NCBI GenBank assembly: GCA_034368805.1
Contig: JAXMLJ010000044.1
Coordinates: 4,544 to 68,543 of the forward strand
Direction: 5' to 3'
Length of the DNA: 64,000 bases
Source of the DNA: UBA2272 sp034368805
GTDB taxonomy: Bacteria > Actinomycetota > Coriobacteriia > Anaerosomatales > Anaerosomataceae
In this document: piece after piece, positions 25,950-34,983 of the stretch
Layout of the letters: each line of letters begins with the position of its first letter
Position numbering within the stretch: position 1 is the first letter of the stretch
The notes under the pieces: model-generated
What the model was told of the DNA's origin: nothing
Seen by the model: only the letters and a program-made list of their open reading frames with translations
The model's database searches: none
Made by a program: the position numbers and the translations under genes

Positions 25950-27934
25950 GCGAGCGCGCAGCACCTGCGACCCCGCCGGCCGGACCCGGGCGCGGCCCGG
26001 GACCCGGCGGTCCGATGATGGGTCCCGGCGGACACGGCCTCATGGCCGGCGGCGCCAAGAGCAAGGACTTCTCCGGAGCGCTCAAACGGCTCGGCGGCTA
26101 CCTCCGCCCGCATGCGCTCCTGATCGGCATCGTCATCGCGCTGACCGTCTCCAGCGTCGCCCTCAACGTCATCGGACCGAGGATCCTCGGCCAGGCGACC
26201 AACCTGCTGTTCGAGGGCGTCATCAGCGAGCAGTTCCCGGAGGGAGTCACGCAGGAGCAGGCGATCGGCGGCCTGCGCGCTGCAGGCGAGGAGCAGCTCG
26301 CCGACATGCTCGAGGCGATGACGCTCACGCCCGGTGCCGGAGTGGACTTCGACGCCATCGCACGACTGCTCGGCATGCTCGCCGCGATCTACCTGCTCTC
26401 GGCACTGTTCAACTGGATGCAGGGGTACATCATGGCCGGCATCACGCAGCGGACGATCTACGGCTTGCGCCGCCAGGTGGACGAGAAGATCACCCGGCTG
26501 CCGCTCGCGTACTTCGACGACAACGCGCGCGGCGACACGCTCTCGCGGGTGACCAACGACATCGACAACATCGCGCAGACGCTCCAGCAGTCGGCCACGC
26601 AGGTGATCACGTCGGTGCTCACGATCGTCGGCGTGCTCGGCATGATGTTCTGGATCTCGCCGCTGCTCGCGGCGATCTCGCTACTCGTGATCCCGGCGGC
26701 GGTAGTGGTGACCATGTTCATCGCCAAGCGCTCGCAGAAGCAGTTCGCCGCACAGTGGGAGCGCACGGGGCGTCTCAACGGCCACGTGGAGGAGATGTTC
26801 ACCGGTCATGCGGTCGTGAAGGTCTTCGGCCGGCAGGCCGAGGCCGTCGAGATCTTCGACGCTGAGAACGAGGACCTCTACGACGCCTCGTTCCGCGCGC
26901 AGTTCATCTCGGGCACCATCCAGCCGTCCCTCGGCTTCCTCAACAACCTCAACTACGTGGGCATCGCCGTGATCGGCGGACTGAAGGTCGCCGGCGGCAC
27001 GCTCTCGCTCGGCGATGTCCAGGCGTTCATCCAGTACTCGCGCCAGTTCACCCAGCCGATCGTGCAGACGGCGTCGATCGCCAACGTGCTCCAGTCCGCT
27101 GCGGCCTCTGCCGAGCGGGTGTTCGAGCTCCTCGACGCCGAGGAGGAGGTCCCGGAGTCGACCACGCCAGTGCACCTGGCCGGCGCCCGGGGACACGTCG
27201 AGTTCCGCGACGTCACGTTCAGCTACTCGGCCGACAAACCCCTCATCGAGGGGCTCGACCTCGAAGCGCTTCCCGGCCGGACCGTTGCGATCGTCGGCCC
27301 TACGGGAGCCGGCAAGACCACGCTCGTGAACCTGCTCATGCGCTTCTATGAACTCGACGGCGGAGCCATCCTCATAGACGGCGTGGACACGCGCGACATG
27401 ACCCGTGACGACCTGCGCCGGACATTCGGCATGGTGCTGCAGGACACGTGGCTGTTCAAAGGGACCATCCGCGACAACCTGGCGTACGGGCGCGAGAACG
27501 CTACCGACGAGCAGGTCATGAACGCGGCACGCGCGGCGCACGTTGACCACTTCGTACGGACGCTCGCCGATGGATACGACACCGAACTCAACGACGAGAG
27601 CTCCAACATATCGGCCGGACAGCGGCAGCTGCTCACGATCGCCCGCGCGTTTCTCGCGGATCCGCCGATATTGATCCTGGACGAAGCGACCAGCTCGGTG
27701 GACACGCGGACCGAGACCCTCATCCAGCAGGCGATGAGCCGGCTGATGGAGGGGCGCACGAGCTTCGTGATCGCCCACCGTCTCTCCACGGTCCGTGGCG
27801 CTGATCTCATCCTCGTGATGAACGAGGGCGCGATCATCGAGAAGGGCACACACGCCGAGCTCATGGCGGGCGGCGGATTCTACTGCGACCTGTACAATAG
27901 CCAGTTCGTGGACGCATACGAGAAGGCCGTCTAG
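25946..27934 (+). CDS. ABC multidrug exporter subunit with canonical catalytic site
   Basis: A 662-residue partner half-transporter. A Gly/Pro-rich cytoplasmic N-terminus (residues 1-40) is followed by six membrane segments (about 55-370) interrupted by an extended loop of roughly 60 residues between segments 1 and 2. The ATPase domain has Walker A GPTGAGKTT near 453, signature ISAGQRQLL near 554 and Walker B ILILDEATSSVD near 577 with the catalytic Glu. The signature differs from LSGGQ, so the degenerate ATP site would combine this signature with the Asp of the first subunit. The ATG overlaps the upstream stop (ATGA). Confidence 0.88.
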   Translation: MSERAAPATPPAGPGRGPGPGGPMMGPGGHGLMAGGAKSKDFSGALKRLGGYLRPHALLIGIVIALTVSSVALNVIGPRILGQATNLLFEGVISEQFPEGVTQEQAIGGLRAAGEEQLADMLEAMTLTPGAGVDFDAIARLLGMLAAIYLLSALFNWMQGYIMAGITQRTIYGLRRQVDEKITRLPLAYFDDNARGDTLSRVTNDIDNIAQTLQQSATQVITSVLTIVGVLGMMFWISPLLAAISLLVIPAAVVVTMFIAKRSQKQFAAQWERTGRLNGHVEEMFTGHAVVKVFGRQAEAVEIFDAENEDLYDASFRAQFISGTIQPSLGFLNNLNYVGIAVIGGLKVAGGTLSLGDVQAFIQYSRQFTQPIVQTASIANVLQSAAASAERVFELLDAEEEVPESTTPVHLAGARGHVEFRDVTFSYSADKPLIEGLDLEALPGRTVAIVGPTGAGKTTLVNLLMRFYELDGGAILIDGVDTRDMTRDDLRRTFGMVLQDTWLFKGTIRDNLAYGRENATDEQVMNAARAAHVDHFVRTLADGYDTELNDESSNISAGQRQLLTIARAFLADPPILILDEATSSVDTRTETLIQQAMSRLMEGRTSFVIAHRLSTVRGADLILVMNEGAIIEKGTHAELMAGGGFYCDLYNSQFVDAYEKAV

Positions 27935-27958
27935 GCCCATGAAAGCGAGTACCCTCCC

Positions 27959-28924
27959 GTGACGATGTATCTGTCTGCCCTCTTAGGCTTCGTGCTGCTG
28001 TTCGGCGGCGGCGAACTGCTGGTCCGCGGCGCCGTCGCCCTCTCTCGCCGATTCGGACTCTCCCCGCTCCTTATCGGCATGACCGTCGTGGCGGCGGCGA
28101 CATCGGCGCCTGAGCTCGTCGTCAGCGTCGGTGCGGCCCTCCGGGGCAGCTCGGACATCGCGCTCGGCAACGTCGTGGGCAGCAACGTCTTCAACGTGCT
28201 CGGCGTGCTCGGCATCTCGGCGCTCATCGCCCCCATCGTCGTCAAGCCGCTGGCGCTGCGCCGCGACACCGTGTTCATGGCCGGGTCCGTGGTAGCCCTC
28301 GCGCTGGCCGCCATGCTCGGGCGGATCGGCCCGGTCACCGGTCTCGTGCTGCTCGCCGGACTCATCGGCTACATCGTGTACTCGTACCGTGCCGAGATGC
28401 GGGACGAATCCGACCCTGCCGCGGAACTCCACACCCACGAGGCCGAGGAGCTGGCGGTGCCGACGTCGGTGGGGATCTCGGCGGCCTATCTGGCCGCGGG
28501 GCTCGCGTCTCTCGTCGTCGGTTCCCAGCTCCTCGTCACCGGTGCCACCGAGATCGCCCGCACGTTCGATCTGTCCGAGGCGGTCATCGGCCTGACGCTC
28601 GTGGCCTTGGGAACATCGCTCCCCGAGTTGGCGACGAGCGTGATGGCAGCGTTCCGCGGTCACTCGGACGTCGCGGTCGGCAACGTGCTCGGCTCCAGCC
28701 TCTTCAACGCGCTCGGGATCATCGGCGCCACCGCGCTCGTGCGGCCGATAGCGGTCGCCCCGCATATGGCACACGTAGACGTGTGGGTCATGGTCGCAGC
28801 CTCGCTCGCCGTGGTTCCGCTGCTGCTCAGCCGGGGGCGGATCGGCCGGCTCGCGGGGGGCGCCTTCCTCGCGACATACGCGGCATACATCGCGCTCTTG
28901 TTCGTAAGCGCGCCTGTCGCTTAG
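27959..28924 (+). CDS. Calcium/sodium antiporter (CaCA family, YrbG-like)
   Basis: A 321-residue inner-membrane antiporter with ten predicted transmembrane segments in two homologous halves. Each half carries the alpha-repeat ion site: SAPELVVSVGAAL with GNVVGSNVFNVLG (residues about 48-83), and SLPELATSVMAAF with GNVLGSSLFNALG (about 220-260). A short acidic and His-containing cytoplasmic loop (HTHEAEE) links the halves. It would exchange Ca2+ for Na+ or H+. It starts at GTG 27959 or ATG 27965, 24-30 bases after the exporter genes, so it may share their transcript. Confidence 0.9.
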   Translation: MTMYLSALLGFVLLFGGGELLVRGAVALSRRFGLSPLLIGMTVVAAATSAPELVVSVGAALRGSSDIALGNVVGSNVFNVLGVLGISALIAPIVVKPLALRRDTVFMAGSVVALALAAMLGRIGPVTGLVLLAGLIGYIVYSYRAEMRDESDPAAELHTHEAEELAVPTSVGISAAYLAAGLASLVVGSQLLVTGATEIARTFDLSEAVIGLTLVALGTSLPELATSVMAAFRGHSDVAVGNVLGSSLFNALGIIGATALVRPIAVAPHMAHVDVWVMVAASLAVVPLLLSRGRIGRLAGGAFLATYAAYIALLFVSAPVA

Positions 28925-28939
28925 GAGCCGCCCGTCGCC

Positions 28940-28959
28940 CCGTGCTCATGCGAGCACGG
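28940..28959 (+). terminator. Hairpin after the antiporter gene
   Basis: A perfect 8-bp stem (CCGTGCTC and GAGCACGG) with a 4-base loop starts 16 bases after the antiporter stop. A weakly AT-rich stretch follows about 12 bases later rather than a T-run, so termination is plausible but not certain. Confidence 0.5.
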
Positions 28960-29013
28960 CCATCGGCCGATATTCCTGGTGTGACGCCCCCGGTTACACA
29001 CAGGAGAGCACGC

Positions 29014-31278
29014 ATGCGATTCCGCGCGACCGGCCTGGTGGCCCTGACGATCGTCTTCTCGATGCTCTCGCCGCTCCCGGCGATGGCCTGGTCGAACGGG
29101 CCGAACGACGGCAACGGCTACGGCACCCACGACTGGGTCATCGACGAAGCGCTCGACATGGTGAACGCGCCGTGGGTCGTGCGCGACGTCGCACTTGCGG
29201 CCTCAGACGATCCGGATATGGTGTTCGTCGACGTGGTCAACCACCTGTTCCGCCCCACCGGCGGTGGGCGCGGCGGGCCACAACAGGTCGCCGACCGCTA
29301 CTACGATATGGTCACGGCCTACCAGGCCGGCGACTACAACGAAGCCAGCAAGCAGCTCGGCTGGCTCTCGCACTACTTCGCGGACATGTCCGTCGTCTAC
29401 CACGTCGACCTCACGGAAGGCGATTCGACCGAGAGCGCCGAGCACCTGGACTACGAGCTCGACGTCGACTCCTACCACCGCGACCCGGGCAACGTGTCCA
29501 GCTGGATCACATCGCGCGCACGTCTGCCGATCACGGACATCCGCCAGTACACGGTGGACTACGCGGTGGGCATCCGCCCGACGTACGCCTCGCTCCGCTC
29601 GTCTTACAAGGCGAACGGACTCACCGGCACGGCTCTCACGCTCACGAAACAGAACCTCAGCGCGGCCGTGAACGGACTCGCCGACATCATCGCGATGGTG
29701 CCCTCGGGCAAGGGGATCTCGGGTCCCGGCGTGGTCACGGCCACAGCCCGCAAGGTCTACGTCACCAACAACATCGGCGTGGCCGTCTACGCCGACTGCA
29801 CCGATGCCGCCGGCCGGCCGGTCGAGGGCGTTCGTGTCGAGTTCAGGTGGCCACTCCGGGCCGGGACGCTTGTGGAGACCGCCATCACCGATGCCGAGGG
29901 ACGCGCGACGAGTTGGGTCGAACTCGGCAACGAGGTACTCGGCAAGGAGATCGTCGTCACGACGAAGGTGACGTCCGGTGGCCAGATCGCCTCGGACACC
30001 GCGATCATCATCCCGACCGACGTGATCGACTACATCAAGGCAGCGGTATCCAACTACACGCCGCTGCAGAACACGCAGGTCACGGCGCACGTCGTCTGCC
30101 TGAACGCCGACGGGGAGCCCATCGGGGGCCTGCCCGTCACGTTCATCTGGACCCACCCGAGCGGCACGGTAACCGGCACGACCACGACCGACGTATTTGG
30201 CGTGGCACGCCACCGGCGCAACATCGGCGCGTCTGCCGCCGAACAGGTCGTCCAGGTCCAGGCGGCGGTTGAGGCGGGCAACACGATCCGCAACTCCTAC
30301 GCGACGTTCGTGCCGAAGCCCAACCCTGTGCCGCTGCCGTTCACACCGCAGCCGGTCGCCGGAGCGAACCGCTACGCGACGGCAGCCGCCATCGCGGGCA
30401 AGGCGTTTCCGCCAAACGGCGCCACCACCGTGGTCATCGCCACCGGAGAGAACTTCCCCGACGCGCTCGGCGGCGCGGCATTGGCCGGCGCCTACAACGG
30501 ACCGATCCTGCTCACGCTGCCCAGGTCGCTGCCTACCGAGGCCACCGACGCGATCAAACGACTTGGCGCCACACACGCCATCATCCTCGGCGGAACGGGA
30601 GCGGTAGGAACACAGGTCGAGACCGGCCTCCGCGCGGCCGGCATCACCAAGATCGATCGCATCAGCGGCTCCAACCGCTACGATACGGCGCGCAAGGTGG
30701 CCCAGGCGGCGGCCAAGCAGGCCAACGGCGGCTGGGACGGGACGGCACTCGTGGCCACCGGCGCGAACTTCCCCGACGCGCTCGCCGGCTCGTCACTCGC
30801 CGCGGCTCGCAGGTGGCCGATCTACCTGGCCGACCCGAAGGGAACCCCCGCCACGCTCGCGAGCCAGATGAAAGCCGACGGCGTCAAGAAGGTCATCATC
30901 CTCGGCGGTACGGGTGCGGTCTCGGCCGCTTACGAAAGCGCACTCCGCTCGGCCATCGCCGACACGACGCGTCTGGACGGCGCCAACCGCTACGAGACCG
31001 GCGTGGAGATCGCCCGATACGGGATCACCTCGGCAGGACTTGTCTGGGACGGCACCTCGGTGGCGACCGGCGAGAACTACCCGGATGCGCTGGCCGGCGG
31101 CATGCTCGCGGCGAAGAAGGGGTCGGTCATCGTTCTGACGACGCCGAAGTCTCTGGCACCGTCGACCGGCTCCGCGCTCGGCGCGGCCAAGGCTGAGATC
31201 GGCACCGTGTACTACCTCGGCGGCACGGGTGCGGTCTCGCAGGCCGTGCGCGACCAGATCAGCCAGACGCTGAAGTAG
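29014..31278 (+). CDS. Secreted zinc phospholipase C-like protein with Ig-like and CWB2 domains
   Basis: A 754-residue exported protein. The signal peptide should be cut after AMA-25, leaving Trp26 as the first mature residue. The zinc phospholipase domain (about 26-250) conserves the metal ligands of Bacillus cereus PLC: mature Trp1 and His14 (Trp26, His39), then His120, Asp124, His130, His144 and Glu148 with identical spacing to His118, Asp122, His128, His142 and Glu146. Two Ig-like domains (about 255-345 and 350-435) and three CWB2 repeats (about 442-754) follow. It probably hydrolyses phospholipids while held on the wall. The ATG has an AGGAGA site. Confidence 0.85.
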   Translation: MRFRATGLVALTIVFSMLSPLPAMAWSNGPNDGNGYGTHDWVIDEALDMVNAPWVVRDVALAASDDPDMVFVDVVNHLFRPTGGGRGGPQQVADRYYDMVTAYQAGDYNEASKQLGWLSHYFADMSVVYHVDLTEGDSTESAEHLDYELDVDSYHRDPGNVSSWITSRARLPITDIRQYTVDYAVGIRPTYASLRSSYKANGLTGTALTLTKQNLSAAVNGLADIIAMVPSGKGISGPGVVTATARKVYVTNNIGVAVYADCTDAAGRPVEGVRVEFRWPLRAGTLVETAITDAEGRATSWVELGNEVLGKEIVVTTKVTSGGQIASDTAIIIPTDVIDYIKAAVSNYTPLQNTQVTAHVVCLNADGEPIGGLPVTFIWTHPSGTVTGTTTTDVFGVARHRRNIGASAAEQVVQVQAAVEAGNTIRNSYATFVPKPNPVPLPFTPQPVAGANRYATAAAIAGKAFPPNGATTVVIATGENFPDALGGAALAGAYNGPILLTLPRSLPTEATDAIKRLGATHAIILGGTGAVGTQVETGLRAAGITKIDRISGSNRYDTARKVAQAAAKQANGGWDGTALVATGANFPDALAGSSLAAARRWPIYLADPKGTPATLASQMKADGVKKVIILGGTGAVSAAYESALRSAIADTTRLDGANRYETGVEIARYGITSAGLVWDGTSVATGENYPDALAGGMLAAKKGSVIVLTTPKSLAPSTGSALGAAKAEIGTVYYLGGTGAVSQAVRDQISQTLK

Positions 31279-31284
31279 TCCGCT

Positions 31285-31896
31285 TCACAGCAGCAGCCGC
31301 CTGAGCTCGGTCCGCCTCACCCTCCAGTCGGGTACGTAGCGCGCGAGCTCACCGTAGAACTCCGGACCGTGTCCGGCCTCGCGCATGTGACAGAGCTCGT
31401 GGTAGACGACGCTGTCGATGCACTCGACCGGTGCGCGCGCCAACCGGGCGTTGAGCGACATGCGGCAGCCCTCGATCAGACTCCCCCAGCGAGACCTCAT
31501 CACGCGCACCCGAAGCGTCGGCTTCACCTCACCCGGCCGGGCAAATGCTGCCCAGCAGACATCCAAGCGCTCGGCGAGCAGCCGACGCGCCTCGGCAAGC
31601 TCCTTCGGACCGAGCGGGGCCGGCGCGACAACCGGGCCGAGCCGCCCGATCTCCTCACGCTTACGCGCAACCCAACCCGCGCGCTCGAGCAGGAGACGCT
31701 CGACCTCGCGCTCCGAGACCCGATGCGGCGCCCGCACGAGCAAGGCAGCGTCGGCGCCCACGACGATGGCAACCGTACGGCGAGCCGACCGGACGATCCC
31801 GTACGGGATACGCTCGTCATCGTGAACGATGAAGCGATCGTGAGGCACAGGTGCCTTCCGGGCCGGTGGGTCGGCGGGCAGTACAACGGGTATCAT
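31285..31896 (-). CDS. YgjP-type (SprT-like/M48) metalloprotease-fold protein
   Basis: A 203-residue protein with the YgjP/DUF45 pattern. The zinc site is YHELCHMREAGHGPEFY near residues 166-182, giving His-Glu-x-x-His plus a third His 6 residues on. The upstream SRWGSL motif near 138 is also typical. Family members are cytoplasmic, often beside restriction systems, and their role is unclear. The ATG at 31896 is preferred because the conserved region begins soon after, although the ribosome-binding site is weak. It converges with the phospholipase gene, leaving only 6 bases. Confidence 0.8.
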   Translation of the reverse strand: MIPVVLPADPPARKAPVPHDRFIVHDDERIPYGIVRSARRTVAIVVGADAALLVRAPHRVSEREVERLLLERAGWVARKREEIGRLGPVVAPAPLGPKELAEARRLLAERLDVCWAAFARPGEVKPTLRVRVMRSRWGSLIEGCRMSLNARLARAPVECIDSVVYHELCHMREAGHGPEFYGELARYVPDWRVRRTELRRLLL

Positions 31897-31981
31897 AGGG
31901 CTTCGAGGCCGCATGCGGCCTCGAAGTATGAGAGACCGCGCCGGCTCCTGCGGCGTGTGCGCAGCAAGAAGGGGGTTCCAC

Positions 31982-32728
31982 ATGTCGGCACTACTCGCGG
32001 TCAGAGGGCTGCGCAAGTCCTATGGCGAACTCGAAGCCGTCGCGGGGATAGACTTTCAGATCGCCCCGGGCGAGATCTACGCGCTCATCGGCCCCAACGG
32101 GGCGGGCAAGACGACCACGCTTCGCATGGTAGCCACGATCCTGCGTCCTTCCGGGGGCACGATCGAGGTGGACGGACTCGATGTCGTCAAGGACGCCGAC
32201 GGGGTGCGCCGCATCATCTCGTACCTGCCCGAGGAGGCCGGCGCCTACAAGAACATGAAGGCGATCGACTACCTGACCTTCGTGGCACGGATCTTCTTCG
32301 CCGAGAAGGGGCGCGTAGCCGAAGCGGTCGAGGTGGCCCGCGAGGTCTCGGGCCTCGGCGATCGCCTCGATGACAAGCTCGGATCGTACAGCAAGGGCAT
32401 GAGCCGGAAGCTGCTGCTCGCCCGCACCGTCATGACACGGCCGCGCCTGGCTATCCTTGACGAGCCGACGAGCGGCCTCGACGTCTTGAACGCACTCGAG
32501 ATCCGCGACCGGGTGCGCGAACTCGCGCGCCAGGGCATGTCGGTGCTGCTCTCCAGCCACAACATGCTCGAGATCGAGTACCTCTCCGACCGCGTCGGCA
32601 TCATCGACCGCGGCGTGATCCGGGACACCGGTACCGCCGCGGAGCTCAAGGCGCGCCATGACGCCGACAACCTCGAGACGGTCTTCGGGCATCTGGCGGG
32701 CGCCGACCGAGAGGTGGTGGCGCGATGA
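31982..32728 (+). CDS. ABC transporter ATP-binding protein (NatA-like)
   Basis: A 248-residue ABC ATPase. Walker A is GPNGAGKTT near residue 39, the signature is YSKGMSRKL near 138, Walker B is LAILDEPTSGLD near 158, and the switch His is in SSHN. The YSKGM-type signature and the paired permease match the NatA/CcmA exporters. It overlaps the permease gene start (ATGA). Related systems extrude sodium or antibiotics, but the substrate here is unknown. The ATG has an AAGGGGG site 6 bases upstream. Confidence 0.87.
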   Translation: MSALLAVRGLRKSYGELEAVAGIDFQIAPGEIYALIGPNGAGKTTTLRMVATILRPSGGTIEVDGLDVVKDADGVRRIISYLPEEAGAYKNMKAIDYLTFVARIFFAEKGRVAEAVEVAREVSGLGDRLDDKLGSYSKGMSRKLLLARTVMTRPRLAILDEPTSGLDVLNALEIRDRVRELARQGMSVLLSSHNMLEIEYLSDRVGIIDRGVIRDTGTAAELKARHDADNLETVFGHLAGADREVVAR

Positions 32729-34014
32729 GGACGTTCGGCGTTTTGCTGCACAAGGAACTCCGTGAACTGCTGACGTTTCAGATGCTCGGCCCGTTCGTCG
32801 CCATAGTCGTCATCTTCATCGCCCTCGGCGGCGTCATCGGCTCGGCTGGCGACGGCGACGGCAGCACGCGCCTCGTCGTCATCGACAACGACCGCTCGGT
32901 GGCATCGCACACGGTCATCGCGTCACTCGAGTCGGTCGGTCTCGACGTCACGGTGGTGGAAGATGCCGAGACGGAAACGGTGATCGCCGGGCACTCCGCT
33001 GAAGGCATCGGCCTGTTCGTGACCGTGCCCGAGGGGTTCGCGCCCTCGCTCGACAGCGACGAGCCGCTGCCTGTTGAGGCGCATGCGGTCATGACCGACT
33101 TCTCGTTCCTCGGCATGCAGGGGACCGCCGAGATGCAGGCCGGCCTTGCGACCGCCAACCAGGCGCTCGCCACCGCGTTTGCGACGCGGTTCGCGCCGGA
33201 CGCCCCGCTCGAACTGCTACAGACGCCGCTACACGTCGAGCATCGCGTCACGGTGGGCGAGGAGACGGCGGCAACGAGCCCGGATGTGGTCGGCGCGTTC
33301 ATCGCCCAGCAAACCACGTTCATACCGATCGTGCTGTTCATCGTCATCATCTTCGCGGCCCAGCTCATCGCCACGACGATCGCCACCGAGAAGGAGAACA
33401 AGACCCTCGAGACGCTGCTGTCCTACCCTGTGAGCCGCACCTCGCTGGTCACCGCCAAGATGGTCGCAGCCGGGCTTGTGTCGCTCGTTGCGGCAGCCGC
33501 GTACATGCTCGGCATGCAGCAGTACATGGCCGGGCTCGAGGCAGGCCTCGGTGGAGGCGGCGCCGGCGCGGCGATGCAGGCGTCGCGCGCGGCAATGACC
33601 CAGCTCGGTCTCGTGCTCGGTCCCGCCGACTACGTGATGCTCGGGCTCTCGCTGTTCGCAGGCATCCTGCTCGCGCTCTCGATCGCGATCATCCTCGGCG
33701 CGTTCGCCGAGAGCGTGAAGGCCGCGGCAGCGCTCCTCACGCCGCTCATGGTGCTTCTCATGGTGCCGTACATGCTCACCATGTTCGTGAACCTGAACAC
33801 CGCATCACCGCTGCTCAAGTGGGGACTGCTCGCAATCCCGTTCACGCATGCGTTCACGGCCGCACAGAACCTCTTCCTCGGAAACGACACCGCAGTGTGG
33901 CTCGGCATCGGCTACCAGCTGCTCTGGTTCGTCGGCTTCGCGCTGATCGCCGCCCGCATCTTCTCCAGCGACCGCATCCTCACCATGAAGCTCGACATAC
34001 GCCGCAAGAAGTAG
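32725..34014 (+). CDS. ABC-2 type exporter permease (NatB-like)
   Basis: A 429-residue permease. It has one N-terminal membrane segment (about residues 20-38), a large extracytoplasmic region (about 40-195) and five or six further membrane segments in the C-terminal half. The EKENKTLETLLSYPVSR block near residue 225 is the family hallmark seen in NatB and YhaP proteins. It is translationally coupled to the ATPase gene. A Gly/Ala-rich loop around 275-285 is unremarkable. It probably works as a dimer with two ATPase copies. Confidence 0.85.
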   Translation: MRTFGVLLHKELRELLTFQMLGPFVAIVVIFIALGGVIGSAGDGDGSTRLVVIDNDRSVASHTVIASLESVGLDVTVVEDAETETVIAGHSAEGIGLFVTVPEGFAPSLDSDEPLPVEAHAVMTDFSFLGMQGTAEMQAGLATANQALATAFATRFAPDAPLELLQTPLHVEHRVTVGEETAATSPDVVGAFIAQQTTFIPIVLFIVIIFAAQLIATTIATEKENKTLETLLSYPVSRTSLVTAKMVAAGLVSLVAAAAYMLGMQQYMAGLEAGLGGGGAGAAMQASRAAMTQLGLVLGPADYVMLGLSLFAGILLALSIAIILGAFAESVKAAAALLTPLMVLLMVPYMLTMFVNLNTASPLLKWGLLAIPFTHAFTAAQNLFLGNDTAVWLGIGYQLLWFVGFALIAARIFSSDRILTMKLDIRRKK

Positions 34015-34037
34015 GGACCGCGCGGCCCGGTCAGTCT

Positions 34038-34922
34038 CTAGAGCTTGATGTACACCCGCGACCTGTCGAGCGCGGAGGTCACCGCATACCAGAACAGCAC
34101 GTGCGCCGCCGAGTAGCCGAGGGCACCGGCCACCGGCCCGAATGCGGTCACCATGCCGACCGACAGCGCGCCGATGGCGTTCGTCGCCTCACCCGCAGGC
34201 CCGGTCACCTCGAGCGAGCGCAGCCATAGCGTCAGGGCGGCCGCGCCCACGTATGCGGCGAGGGCGTTCCTCCCCGGGGGAGCCAGCCAGGCGATCAGGC
34301 GCTCGCCCCTGAGCCAGTCGGCTATCGCGTAGAACGCCACCAGCATCATAGTCGCCGCGCCGCTGGTGACCAGGACGAACGAGGCGGTCCGCAGCTTCTT
34401 GACGACCGGTAGCGCCACGGGGTCGAGCCACCAGCCGGCCACGAGCGCCGCGAACCCGCCTATCGCGAGCCACACGAGGGCACGGGCGTTGCGCGGGTAG
34501 GCGTGAAGCGTACGGCCGGCCGCGGCGCCGAGCAGCACCTGGCCCGCCGGCGACGCGAGGCCGAGCAGTCCTTCCGGATCGAACCCGCTCGGATGGAGAT
34601 GTTCCGCACCGAACACGGTCGTATCCACATACCTCGGCAGACCCTCGAGCGCGCGAAGCGCCCCCTCGGCTACGACCGGCGGCGTCACCCACAGGAGCGC
34701 TGCACTGTGCGCGGCGAGCAGCGCCAGTCCGGCCGCGAGGATCCACCAGGGTTTCAGCCGCGCGAACGGGGCGGCGATGAGAAGCGAGAGCCCGATGCGT
34801 TGCAGCACACCCGGCACGCGAAGCGGATCGCCATACGTGAAGTGATTGAGCACGATCCCGATCGCCACGAGCGCGGCACCGCAGACCCCCGAACCACACG
34901 AACGCGCCGCACACCCTGTCAA
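34038..34922 (-). pseudogene. 5'-truncated COG4299 (NagX/HGSNAT-like) membrane acyltransferase
   Basis: The frame encodes 294 residues with about eight membrane segments. The sequence from about residue 16 aligns in pattern with the middle of COG4299 acyltransferases: GIVLNHFTY, then RVPGVLQRIGLSLL, later HPSGFDPEGLLG and LAPPGRNALAAY. Complete members begin about 80-90 residues earlier with a first membrane segment and a WHG-type loop. Those parts are absent, and the amino-acid ABC transporter gene ends only 61 bases upstream. The first 15 residues (Cys/Gly-rich) look non-native. The gene is therefore probably a remnant, though a functional short form is not excluded. Confidence 0.6.
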
Positions 34923-34983
34923 AGCTTCTTGCCCGAGTGCCGCACGCGGAAAACGGGCCGCCGCCCCTGCACGTGCATGGTTC

